From positions 1 through 54,280 of the forward strand of contig NZ_BONP01000026.1 in NCBI RefSeq assembly GCF_016862775.1: a DNA stretch of 54,280 nucleotides, read 5' to 3'. Below the pieces are notes generated by a model that saw only the letters and a list, made by a program, of their open reading frames with translations, did no database searches and had not been told where the DNA came from. Made by a program: the position numbers and the translations under genes. Below are positions 23,761-31,460 of the stretch, piece by piece (position 1 is the first letter of the stretch; the number at the start of each line of letters is the position of its first letter). This DNA comes from Cellulomonas phragmiteti. Lineage in GTDB: Bacteria > Actinomycetota > Actinomycetes > Actinomycetales > Cellulomonadaceae.

Positions 23761-25310
23761 CCGACTGGAGCTGGCTCGTCCCCCTGCCCGTGGTGCTGCC
23801 GCTGTCCGCGGCCGGCCTGGCCCTGGCGCTGTACCGGCGCCCGCGGCTGCAGCGCATCGTGTCGCTCGCGACCCTGACGCTCGTCGCCGTGGTCTCCGCG
23901 GCGCTGCTGGTGCTGGCCGACTCCGGGCCGGTCGTCGTCGAGGTCGGGGACTGGGCGACGCCCGTGGGGATCAGCCTCGTCGCGGACCGGCTGTCCGCGC
24001 TGATGCTCACGGTGTCGTCCGTCGTGATCCTGTGCGTCCTCGTCTACTCCCTCGCGCAGGGGCGGGAGGACGGCGAGCGGTTCGCGCCCATCTCGATCTT
24101 CCACCCCACCTACCTCGTGCTGTCCGCCGGGGTCGCCAACGCGTTCCTCTCGGGGGACCTGTTCAACATCTACGTCGGGTTCGAGATCCTGCTCGCGGCG
24201 TCGTACGTGCTCATCACGTTGTCCGGCACCACCGAGCGCATCCGCGCGGGCACGATCTACGTGGTCGTGGCGATCCTGTCGTCCGTGCTGTTCCTCGTCG
24301 CGATCGCGGCGGTGTACGCGGCCGTCGGCACCGTGAACCTCGCGCAGCTCGCGATCCGCCTGCCCGAGGTCGACCCGGGCGTGCGGCTGGTCCTGCAGTC
24401 CATGCTGCTCCTCGCGTTCGGCATCAAGGCCGCCGTGTTCCCGCTGTCCGCGTGGCTGCCGGACTCCTACCCGACCGCACCGGCACCCGTCACGGCCGTG
24501 TTCGCCGGCCTGCTCACCAAGGTCGGCGTGTACGCGATCATCCGCACGCAGTCGCTGCTGTTCCCCGGCGGGCGCCTCGACGACATCCTGCTGTGGGTCG
24601 CGCTGGCCACGATGCTCGTGGGGATCCTGGGCGCCGTCGCGCAGGACGACGTCAAACGTCTGCTGTCGTTCACGCTGGTCAGTCACATCGGCTACATGGT
24701 GTTCGGCATCGCGCTGGGCAGCGTGCACGGCTGGACCGCGGCGATCTACTACGTCGCGCACCACATCACGGTGCAGACCGCGCTGTTCCTCGTCGTCGGC
24801 CTCGTCGAACGCTTCGGCGGCACGACGTCCCTGGACCGACTCGGCGGCCTGGCGAAGATGACCCCGGTGCTGGCCGTGCTGTTCTTCGTCCCCGCGATGA
24901 ACCTGGGCGGCATCCCGCCGTTCTCCGGGTTCCTCGGCAAGGTGGGGCTGCTGGAGGCCGGTGTCGAGCGGGGCTCGGCGCTGGGGTACACGCTGGTCGC
25001 CGGGTCCGTCGTGACGTCGCTGCTGACGCTGTACGCGCTGATCAAGGCGTGGAACAAGGCGTTCTGGCAGAGCCCGCCGGAGGAGCTGCCGGCCCACCGC
25101 GTGCCCCCGATGATGATCGCGCCGACGGCGGCGCTCGTGGTGTTCAGCCTCGCGCTGACCGTCTTCGCCGGACCGCTGTACGCGTACACGGCGCGCGCCG
25201 CGCAGAGCCTGGCCGAGCGCTGGCCCTACATCGAGGCCGTCCTGCCCGACGGGCAGCGCGGTGACGGCGAGTCGCAGCGTGCGGCCGAGGAAGCGGAGGA
25301 CGGCGGATGA
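23757..25310 (+). CDS. mrpD: Mrp antiporter subunit D
   Basis: This 517-residue NuoN/NuoM-like subunit has about 14 membrane helices. Diagnostic segments are SGDLFNIYVGFEILLAASYV, the LLAFGIKAAVFPLSAWLPDS lysine helix, and VKRLLSFTLVSHIGYMVFG. It starts with TTG 23757, supported by GGGGAGGAGGG upstream and by the TTGA overlap with mrpC. It is thought to form part of the ion pathway with MrpA. Confidence 0.93.
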   Translation: MTDWSWLVPLPVVLPLSAAGLALALYRRPRLQRIVSLATLTLVAVVSAALLVLADSGPVVVEVGDWATPVGISLVADRLSALMLTVSSVVILCVLVYSLAQGREDGERFAPISIFHPTYLVLSAGVANAFLSGDLFNIYVGFEILLAASYVLITLSGTTERIRAGTIYVVVAILSSVLFLVAIAAVYAAVGTVNLAQLAIRLPEVDPGVRLVLQSMLLLAFGIKAAVFPLSAWLPDSYPTAPAPVTAVFAGLLTKVGVYAIIRTQSLLFPGGRLDDILLWVALATMLVGILGAVAQDDVKRLLSFTLVSHIGYMVFGIALGSVHGWTAAIYYVAHHITVQTALFLVVGLVERFGGTTSLDRLGGLAKMTPVLAVLFFVPAMNLGGIPPFSGFLGKVGLLEAGVERGSALGYTLVAGSVVTSLLTLYALIKAWNKAFWQSPPEELPAHRVPPMMIAPTAALVVFSLALTVFAGPLYAYTARAAQSLAERWPYIEAVLPDGQRGDGESQRAAEEAEDGG

Positions 25311-25882
25311 GCCTGCACCCGCGCCGCACCGGATGGCGCTTCCAGTGGGTGACGATCGTCTGGCTGACGATCGTGTGGGTCCTGCTGTGGGGCGACATCA
25401 CGTGGGGCAACCTCGTCACCGGCGTGCTGCTGGGCGTGCTGGTCACCGCAGGGCTGCGCATGACGCCCGTCGACTTCCGTGGCCGGGTGCACCCCGTGGC
25501 GCTGCTGGTGCTGCTGGGCCGGTTCGCGCTCGACCTGGTGCGTGCGTCGTTCGAGGTCAGCGCCGTCGCGCTGCGCCCCCGGTACACGCCGCGCGGTGCC
25601 GTGATCTGCGTCCAGCTGCGCAGCCACTCGGACCTGTACCTCACGATGACGGCCGAGCTCGTGTCCCTGGTGCCCGGGTCGATCATCGTCGAGGCGCACC
25701 GGCTCACCGGCCGGCTGTACGTGCACGTCCTCGACGTGGAGACCAGCGGCGGGGTCGAGCAGGCGCGGCAGAACGTGCTGGACCAGGAGGCCCGCCTGCT
25801 GCGGGCGATCGGCTCCGACGAGGAGCTGGCCGACGCGGGCCTGCACCGCGGACGGCGCGCCCGGGAGGTGGCGGCACGATGA
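25307..25882 (+). CDS. mrpE: Mrp antiporter subunit E
   Basis: This 191-residue MnhE-family protein has N-terminal helices (VTIVWLTIVWVLLWGDITWGN) and a conserved cytoplasmic region, AVICVQLRSHSDLYLTMTAE. The family motif is LVPGSIIVEAHRLTGRLYVHVLD. ATG 25307 overlaps the mrpD stop, and its own stop overlaps mrpF. MrpE is required for assembly or ion coupling of the complex. Confidence 0.92.
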   Translation: MSLHPRRTGWRFQWVTIVWLTIVWVLLWGDITWGNLVTGVLLGVLVTAGLRMTPVDFRGRVHPVALLVLLGRFALDLVRASFEVSAVALRPRYTPRGAVICVQLRSHSDLYLTMTAELVSLVPGSIIVEAHRLTGRLYVHVLDVETSGGVEQARQNVLDQEARLLRAIGSDEELADAGLHRGRRAREVAAR

Positions 25883-26436
25883 GCACGTTCGACGTCGTCA
25901 CGGTGGTCTGCGCCGTGCTGCTCACCCTCGGTGCGCTGTTCGCGGTGGTCCGCGCCGAGAAGGGGCCCTCGACCCTCGACCGGACGGTCGCGCTGGACAT
26001 CGTCGTCACGGCGATGATCGCCGGCGTCGCGCTGTACGCCGCCTACTTCCGCCGTGCGGACGTGGTCCCGCTGCTGGTGGTGCTCTCGCTCGTCGGGTTC
26101 GTCGGGTCGGTCACCGTCGCGCGGTTCGCCGCCGTGGAGCCCGAGGGCGAGGGCCGGGTGCGCACCCGCGAGGAGGTCGCCGCGGAGGAGGCGGAGAAGC
26201 TGCGCCTCGAGCAGGAGGAGGAGGCGGGCCGGCGCCGCCGCCGGCGCGCGGCGGAGGACGAGGCACGCCGGGTCGAGGACGAGCAGGTCACGCTGGTCGC
26301 CCCGCGGGACCCGGCCACGGGCGCCCCGGTGCCCGGCGCACCCGTCTTCCCGGCCCCGGCGACCTCGACGTCGACCGTCGAGCCGGCGCCGGACGACGAG
26401 CACCACGGTGGCCCGGCCGACGAGGAGATCCGATGA
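25879..26436 (+). CDS. mrpF: Mrp antiporter subunit F with long charged extension
   Basis: Residues 1-90 form the usual three-helix MnhF unit (FAVVRAEKGPSTLDRTVALD, then ALYAAYFRRADVVPLLVVLS). About 95 residues follow. The first half is a highly charged, probably coiled-coil helix (REEVAAEEAEKLRLEQEEE, then a run of six arginines). The second half is Pro/Ala-rich and disordered. This doubles the normal MrpF length. MrpC in the same operon also carries an added tail. ATG 25879 overlaps the mrpE stop. Confidence 0.9.
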   Translation: MSTFDVVTVVCAVLLTLGALFAVVRAEKGPSTLDRTVALDIVVTAMIAGVALYAAYFRRADVVPLLVVLSLVGFVGSVTVARFAAVEPEGEGRVRTREEVAAEEAEKLRLEQEEEAGRRRRRRAAEDEARRVEDEQVTLVAPRDPATGAPVPGAPVFPAPATSTSTVEPAPDDEHHGGPADEEIR

Positions 26437-26822
26437 CCGTGCAGCAGTGGGAGACCGTCGCGGACGTCGTGTCGATCGTCTGCCTGCTGGGCGGCGCGTT
26501 CTTCGCGTTCGCCGCCGGCATGGGCGCCCTGCGCTTCCCCGACCTGCTCTCGCGCATGCACGCCGGCACCAAGCCGCAGGTCCTGGGGCTCGTGCTCGTG
26601 CTCGTCGGGCTGGCGCTGCGGCTGCGCGAGGGCGGCGCGGTGTGGGCGCTGGTGCTCGTCGCGGTGTTCCAGATGCTCACCGCACCCGTCGCCGCGCACA
26701 TGGTCGGCCGTGCCGGCTTCCGCACCGGGAAGGTCCGCAACGACCTGCTGGTCGTCGACGAGCTGACGCGTGACCTGGAGGGCACCCGCCCCGGCGCCCC
26801 GGGGCGTGACGCGGACCTCTGA
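26433..26822 (+). CDS. mrpG: Mrp antiporter subunit G
   Basis: This 129-residue, three-helix MnhG protein has the family stretch ALRFPDLLSRMHAGTKPQVLG and GLALRLREGGAVWALVLVAV. It is the last gene of the operon. ATG 26433 overlaps the mrpF stop. Its own stop codon lies within the inverted repeat that separates it from the converging oxidoreductase gene. Confidence 0.92.
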   Translation: MTVQQWETVADVVSIVCLLGGAFFAFAAGMGALRFPDLLSRMHAGTKPQVLGLVLVLVGLALRLREGGAVWALVLVAVFQMLTAPVAAHMVGRAGFRTGKVRNDLLVVDELTRDLEGTRPGAPGRDADL

Positions 26823-26864
26823 CGCGGCGCCGCGCGCCGCACCGTCCCGCCCGGTGCCGCGTCA
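26820..26864. terminator. Bidirectional terminator containing both stop codons
   Basis: TGACGCGGC (26820-26828) pairs with GCCGCGTCA (26856-26864) and the stem extends inward with a G-U and two G-C pairs. The stop codon of mrpG is in the left arm and that of the converging gene in the right arm. No U-tract is visible. Confidence 0.6.
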
Positions 26865-28322
26865 GTCCGCGAAGACCGAGCGGACCCGGATGCCGAACTC
26901 GCGCCGCAGCGCCCGGCGGGCCGCGAACCACCCGCCGAGCCCGTGCACGCCCGGACCGGGTGGGGTGGCCGCGGAGCACAGGTAGACGCCGTCCGCACCG
27001 ACCGCGTAGGGGTCGAGCGCCGCCGTGGGCCGCGCGAACATCTGCCGCAGGTCCACCGAGCCGGTCGCGATGTCCCCCCCGACCCAGTTGGCGTTGTGGT
27101 GCGACATCTGCGACGCCGGGACGGAGCGCGACGCCACGACCACGTCGCGGAACCCCGGCGCGTAGCGCTCGACGTGCCGCGTGATCGCCTCGGTCGCGTC
27201 GACGTCGGACCCCGCGGGGACGTGCGCGTACGTCCACAGCGGACGCAGCCCGCCGCGCACGCGGCCGGGGTCGACGACGGACGGGTCGCTGACCAGGCAC
27301 ATCGGCAGCTCGGCGTGCCGGCCCGCGTGGACCTCCGCCTCCGCGTGCGCCATCTCCGGGCGGGTGCCCCCCACGTGCACGGTGCCCGCCCGCCCGACGT
27401 CCGGGTGCTCCCACGGGACGGGCCCCGACAGGACGAAGTCGACCTTGGCGGCGCCGTCGCCGTGCCGGTACCGCTCGAGGGCGGCCCGCCGGCGCACCGG
27501 CAGCTCGTCGCCGAGCACCTCGACCAGGCCCCGCGGGGTCGTGTCGAACAGGTAGCAGCGGGCCGTGGGCAGGTCCGCGCGCGAGCGGACCGGGTGGTCG
27601 GCGACGACGGTGCCGCCGTGCGCCACGAGGTCGTCGACCAGCGCCGCCACGATCGCCCCGGACCCGCCGCGCGGGATCGGCCACCCGCGCCCCGCGTGCG
27701 CGAGCGCCGCCAGCAGCAGCGCCGTCCCCGCGGCCGCCGGGCTCGGCAGGGGCGAGATCGCGTGCGCCGCGACGCCCGTCAGCAGGGCCGGGGCCACGTC
27801 GCCCCGGAACCGCCGTCCCCACAGGGGCGTGCCCTGCTCGAGGACCCCGAGGCCGAACCTCGCCGCACCGGGCAGCCCCGCGGGCACCAGGCCCGCGGGC
27901 AGGCTGCGCTTGTCGAACAGCGCGGCCCGCACCACGTCCGGGCTGCGCTGCGCCAGGGCGCCCACCAGCGAGCGCCACGCCGGGCCGTCCTCGCCCAGGC
28001 CGTCGACCGTGCGGTCCAGGTCGTGCCACGCCAGGCCCGCCCGGCCGCCCGGCAGCGGCTGGGCGAACGACAGCTCGGGGACCAGCAGGTCGACCTTGCG
28101 CTCGAGGCCGAACGCGCGGAAGAACGGCGAGGCCCAGGCCATCGGGTGCACCGCCGAGCAGATGTCGTGCACGAGCCCGTCGGCCAGGCCCAGGTCGAGC
28201 GTCCGCGCGCCCCCGCCGATCGTGGACTGCGCCTCCAGGACGGTGACGGACAGCCCGGCGCGCGCCATCGTCACCGCAGCGGCAAGACCGTTGGGACCCG
28301 AACCGACGACGACGACGTCCAT
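26862..28322 (-). CDS. NAD(P)/FAD-dependent oxidoreductase, phytoene-dehydrogenase-like
   Basis: This 486-residue FAD protein starts MDVVVVGSGPNGLAAAVTMA, a clear dinucleotide-binding fold, followed by VLEAQSTIGGGARTLDLG. The C-terminal FAD contact is GVYLCSAATPPGPGVHGLGG. It is related to CrtI-type carotenoid desaturases, but no carotenoid genes are nearby. It probably belongs to the broader group of actinobacterial oxidoreductases of unknown substrate. The start is ATG 28322. It converges with mrpG. Confidence 0.85.
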   Translation of the reverse strand: MDVVVVGSGPNGLAAAVTMARAGLSVTVLEAQSTIGGGARTLDLGLADGLVHDICSAVHPMAWASPFFRAFGLERKVDLLVPELSFAQPLPGGRAGLAWHDLDRTVDGLGEDGPAWRSLVGALAQRSPDVVRAALFDKRSLPAGLVPAGLPGAARFGLGVLEQGTPLWGRRFRGDVAPALLTGVAAHAISPLPSPAAAGTALLLAALAHAGRGWPIPRGGSGAIVAALVDDLVAHGGTVVADHPVRSRADLPTARCYLFDTTPRGLVEVLGDELPVRRRAALERYRHGDGAAKVDFVLSGPVPWEHPDVGRAGTVHVGGTRPEMAHAEAEVHAGRHAELPMCLVSDPSVVDPGRVRGGLRPLWTYAHVPAGSDVDATEAITRHVERYAPGFRDVVVASRSVPASQMSHHNANWVGGDIATGSVDLRQMFARPTAALDPYAVGADGVYLCSAATPPGPGVHGLGGWFAARRALRREFGIRVRSVFAD

Positions 28323-28433
28323 GGCGCCATTGTCGCGTCGCGCACCACGGGGGCGCGACTCGCCCTGCGCGACGGCGAGGTCACCCGTAGCGTGACGGGC
28401 GGACGACGGGGTCGGCGGAACGGTGAGGGGCGC

Positions 28434-28910
28434 GTGGACGAGGACGTTGGCACTGCAGGACCCCGGCAGGGCGCATCCGCCGAAGACGAGACGGGTCAGC
28501 GGCGACGCGCGCGCACGGTGACGTGGACCGCCGTCGGTCTGCTGGTCGTGGCGGCGGCCGTCCAGGTCGAGCTGTGGCCGCTGACCGCGTACCGGCTGTT
28601 CAGCGACGTGCGGACCGCGACGACGACGACCATCGACCTCGTCGCCGTCGCCGAGGACGGCACCCGGACGCCCGTGCGGCTGGACCCCCGCAACCCCGTC
28701 GTGCTCGCGACGGGCGGGCAGTACGCGCAGGTGCCCGGGGAGGACCCGGAGGTGCAGCGGGCCAAGGTGCGGGCGTGGCTGAGCGCTGCCGGCGTGGACG
28801 TCGCGGACGTGGCCACCACCCGCCTGGAGCGGGTCGTGCTGGAGCTGGACGCCGGGACCGGCGCACGGCGCGAGACGTCGCGCGAGCTGCTCGTCGAGGT
28901 CGTGCCGTGA
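28434..28910 (+). CDS. Single-pass membrane protein, partner of the HTTM protein
   Basis: This protein of about 158 residues has a charged N-terminus, one transmembrane helix (about 30-45, WTAVGLLVVAAAVQV), and an external domain beginning LWPLTAYRLFSDVR. Similar small proteins often precede HTTM-type membrane proteins in actinobacteria. No function is assigned. The start is uncertain. GTG 28434 follows GAGGGG, while GTG 28392 in the same frame overlaps a TAGCGT box. Its stop overlaps the next gene by 4 nt, so the two proteins are probably made together. Confidence 0.65.
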   Translation: MDEDVGTAGPRQGASAEDETGQRRRARTVTWTAVGLLVVAAAVQVELWPLTAYRLFSDVRTATTTTIDLVAVAEDGTRTPVRLDPRNPVVLATGGQYAQVPGEDPEVQRAKVRAWLSAAGVDVADVATTRLERVVLELDAGTGARRETSRELLVEVVP

Positions 28911-29803
28911 CCGCGGGGACGGCGACGGCGCCGGTGCGCCCGTGGTGGAGCCCCGCGCGGCTCGACGAGCGGCTGGTCGCCCCGGGCCCGGCGTTCCGGC
29001 TGCTCGAGGTGCACACGCTCGTCGCCCTGGTCATCGGGCTGCGGCTCGCGACCCGCGACTGGACGCTGGTCGCCGAGCGGCCGGACGTGCTGACGACCCG
29101 CGCGCACCTGGTCGGGTGGGTGCCGGCGCCGGTGCCCTCGTGGCTCCTCGTGGCGCTGCAGGTCGCCGGGCTCGTCGGGGTGACGCTCGTCGTCGCGCGG
29201 CGTCACCCGCGGTGGGGGTTCGCCCTGGCGTGGGCGACGTACACCGTGCTCACCGGCCTGTGGGCGGCGTCGGCCGAGACCCAGCACAACGACGTCCTCA
29301 CGGTGAGCGTCGGGGCCGTGCTGCTGCTCGCCCAGGTGCCGGACCGGTCGGTCGACCCCCGGGACCGTCGGGTGGCCTGGGGCTGGCCGCCGCGCGCCGC
29401 GCTGGCCGTCGTCGCCACCGTGTACCTGATCACCGGGGTGCAGAAGCTGCGCCACAGCGGCGTGGAGTGGGCCACCGGCGACAACATGGCGTGGGTGCTG
29501 CGCTGGGGGACCTCGCCCCTGGGGGACGGCCTGAACGCGTTCGTCGCCGACCAGCCCCCGCTGCCGCAGCTGCTCGCCGGCGGGGCGCTGGTCCTCGAGC
29601 TCGTCGCGCCCGTGCTGCTCGCGGTGCGCGTCACGCGCATCCCGTTCGCGCTGGCCGTGCTGGCGATGCACGGCAGCATCTGGGCGTTCCTCGGGCTGGA
29701 CTACTGGGCGTGGGTGCTGACCGTCGCCGCCGTCGCCGTCCCCCTGGGGCTGCCGCGCGACGTGCCCGTCCTGGCAGCCGCGCGGCGGCGCGTCAGCGGC
29801 TGA
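28907..29803 (+). CDS. HTTM-domain-like polytopic membrane protein
   Basis: This 298-residue protein has about six to seven membrane helices. It resembles the HTTM domain of vitamin K-dependent gamma-carboxylase relatives. It has FRLLEVHTLVALVIGLRLAT near the start, VYLITGVQKLRHSGVEW in the middle, and FALAVLAMHGSIWAFLGLD near the end. Catalytic carboxylase parts are missing, so the activity is unknown. GTG 28907 overlaps the upstream partner's stop. Its 3' end overlaps the converging DUF4235 gene by 11 bp. Confidence 0.75.
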   Translation: MTAGTATAPVRPWWSPARLDERLVAPGPAFRLLEVHTLVALVIGLRLATRDWTLVAERPDVLTTRAHLVGWVPAPVPSWLLVALQVAGLVGVTLVVARRHPRWGFALAWATYTVLTGLWAASAETQHNDVLTVSVGAVLLLAQVPDRSVDPRDRRVAWGWPPRAALAVVATVYLITGVQKLRHSGVEWATGDNMAWVLRWGTSPLGDGLNAFVADQPPLPQLLAGGALVLELVAPVLLAVRVTRIPFALAVLAMHGSIWAFLGLDYWAWVLTVAAVAVPLGLPRDVPVLAAARRRVSG

Positions 29804-30062
29804 CGCGCCCGGCGAACCGCGCCGCGCCGCGGGTCGCCAGCACCCGCGCGAGGGCGACGGCGGCACCCGTGATCGCCGCGGCCGCGGCGACCTCGCTGAA
29901 CCGGATGTCGTCGGCCGTCGAGTCCGCGGCCGGGGGCTTGTGCCCCTTCGTCTTCTCCCACGCGGTGTCGATGATCTTCTGCACCGCCCACGCCGCGGCG
30001 AGGGCCACGCCCGCACCCACGAGCTTCGCGGTCATGGACTGCTTCTGGTCGTCGTCCGACAT
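29793..30062 (-). CDS. DUF4235 family membrane protein
   Basis: This 89-residue protein has a polar start (MSDDDQKQSM), one hydrophobic segment (KLVGAGVALAAAWAVQKII), and the family string WEKTKGHKPPAADS. A second hydrophobic helix follows (AAAAAITGAAVALARVLA). DUF4235 proteins are small actinobacterial membrane proteins without known function. ATG 30060-30062 is followed on the minus strand by a normal reading frame to a stop inside the HTTM gene's end. Confidence 0.85.
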   Translation of the reverse strand: MSDDDQKQSMTAKLVGAGVALAAAWAVQKIIDTAWEKTKGHKPPAADSTADDIRFSEVAAAAAITGAAVALARVLATRGAARFAGRVSR

Positions 30063-30129
30063 CCCGGGTCCTCCTCGTCGTCGTCTGCTGGGACGCTACC
30101 CGGGATCGGGCGATCGCACAGGTCGGGGT

Positions 30130-30252
30130 TAGGATCGGCGGCGAACGACAGGGGAGCGTCAGGCGTCGGGCCGTGGTCCGGGGCGAGGACGCTGAGAGTG
30201 CGGACCACCGCAGACCCTCGAACCTGATCCGGTTGGTACCGGCGTAGGGAGT
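30130..30252 (+). promoter_or_regulatory. TPP riboswitch (thi box) with promoter -10
   Basis: The aptamer spans about 30148-30252. It has the opening ACAGGGGAGC, the core GCTGAGAGTGCGGACC, the second core ACCCTCGAACCTGATC, then GGTTGGTACCGGCGTAGGGA. These are the conserved TPP-binding strands in the correct order. TAGGAT at 30130-30135 is a plausible -10 placing transcription start just before the aptamer. It controls the ABC transporter beginning at 30355, probably by hiding the ribosome site (GGAGG at about 30339) when TPP is bound. Confidence 0.95.
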
Positions 30253-30354
30253 CGGGCTTTCTCTCCTCGGTCGTCGCGCGCGGGCGTCGACGTGGGTCGG
30301 CCCGTGCCGCGGCGCCCGTGGGACCCCTCCGACACGACGGAGGATCACCGCCAC

Positions 30355-31458
30355 ATGGCCACCCCCAGCCCCCGCAGGACCCCGCGCGCCCGGCGCGTCA
30401 CGACCGGTGCCGCCGCGAGCGTCGCCCTGGCCGCGCTCACCGCGTGCTCGGCGGTCGGCGGCGCGACCCCCGCCGACGACACGACGAGCGGCGCCACGGG
30501 CACGGTCACGCTCGTGACGCACGAGTCGTTCGCGCTGTCCGAGGGGTTGCTCGAGCAGTTCGAGGACGAGACCGGGCTGAGGGTCGAGGTCGTGCAGCAG
30601 GCGGACGCCGGTGCGCTGGTCAACCAGCTGGTGCTCACCCAGGACGCCCCGCTGGGGGACCTGGTCTACGGGATCGACAACGCGTTCGCGTCGCGCGCGC
30701 TCGACGAGGGCGTCGTGGTGCCCGCCGAGCTCACCGCGCCGGCGGCGTCCGACGCGGCCGCGTACGCGGTGCCCGGGGACGACGGCGCGCTGACCGCCGT
30801 CGACGTGGGCGACGTGTGCCTCAACGTCGACACCGCGTGGTTCGCCGCCCAGGGGGTGCCGGAGCCGACGACGCTGGAGTCGCTGCTCGACCCGGCGTAC
30901 CGCGACCTGCTCGTGGTCCCCGACCCGGTGACCTCGTCGCCCGGCCTGGCGTTCCTGCTCGCGACCGTCGGCGCGTTCGGCGAGGACGGCTGGGTGGACT
31001 ACTGGGCGGGCCTGCGGGACAACGGCCTGCAGGTGGCCGACGGCTGGTCCGAGGCGTACTACACGGACTTCACCGCCGGCGGCGGCGACGGCCCGCGGCC
31101 CGTCGTGCTGTCCTACGCGTCGTCCCCGCCGTTCACCGTCCCCGAGGGCGGCGACGCCCCCACGACCCGCGCGCTGCTCGACACGTGCTTCCGCCAGGTC
31201 GAGTACGCCGGGGTGCTGGCCGGGGCGGCGAACCCCGAGGGTGCGGCGCTGCTGCTGGACTTCCTGCTGTCCGACGACGTGCAGGCCGACATCCCGGCGT
31301 CGATGTACATGTACCCCGTGAGCACGGCCGTCGAGCTGCCGCAGGACTGGGCGACGTGGGCCCCGCTGGCCGACGAGCCGTTCGAGGTCGCGCCCGCCGA
31401 CATCGCGGAGCACCGCGAGGCGTGGCTGACGACCTGGTCCGACACGGTCATCGGCTGA
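30355..31458 (+). CDS. thiB: Thiamine ABC transporter substrate-binding lipoprotein
   Basis: This 367-residue secreted binding protein has a lipoprotein signal peptide ending in the lipobox LTAC (about 27-30). The periplasmic-binding fold then begins GTVTLVTHESFALSEGLLEQ, as in ThiB/TbpA. The regions PLGDLVYGIDNAFASRAL and PVVLSYASSPPF also match that family. ATG 30355 follows CGGAGGATC. A TPP riboswitch directly upstream makes thiamine the probable ligand. Permease and ATPase genes follow. Confidence 0.92.
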   Translation: MATPSPRRTPRARRVTTGAAASVALAALTACSAVGGATPADDTTSGATGTVTLVTHESFALSEGLLEQFEDETGLRVEVVQQADAGALVNQLVLTQDAPLGDLVYGIDNAFASRALDEGVVVPAELTAPAASDAAAYAVPGDDGALTAVDVGDVCLNVDTAWFAAQGVPEPTTLESLLDPAYRDLLVVPDPVTSSPGLAFLLATVGAFGEDGWVDYWAGLRDNGLQVADGWSEAYYTDFTAGGGDGPRPVVLSYASSPPFTVPEGGDAPTTRALLDTCFRQVEYAGVLAGAANPEGAALLLDFLLSDDVQADIPASMYMYPVSTAVELPQDWATWAPLADEPFEVAPADIAEHREAWLTTWSDTVIG

Positions 31459-31460
31459 CC

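Noticed and set aside
26862..28322. Carotenoid desaturase assignment
   Set aside because: Fold agrees, but no crt genes are nearby and the family includes many unrelated oxidoreductases.
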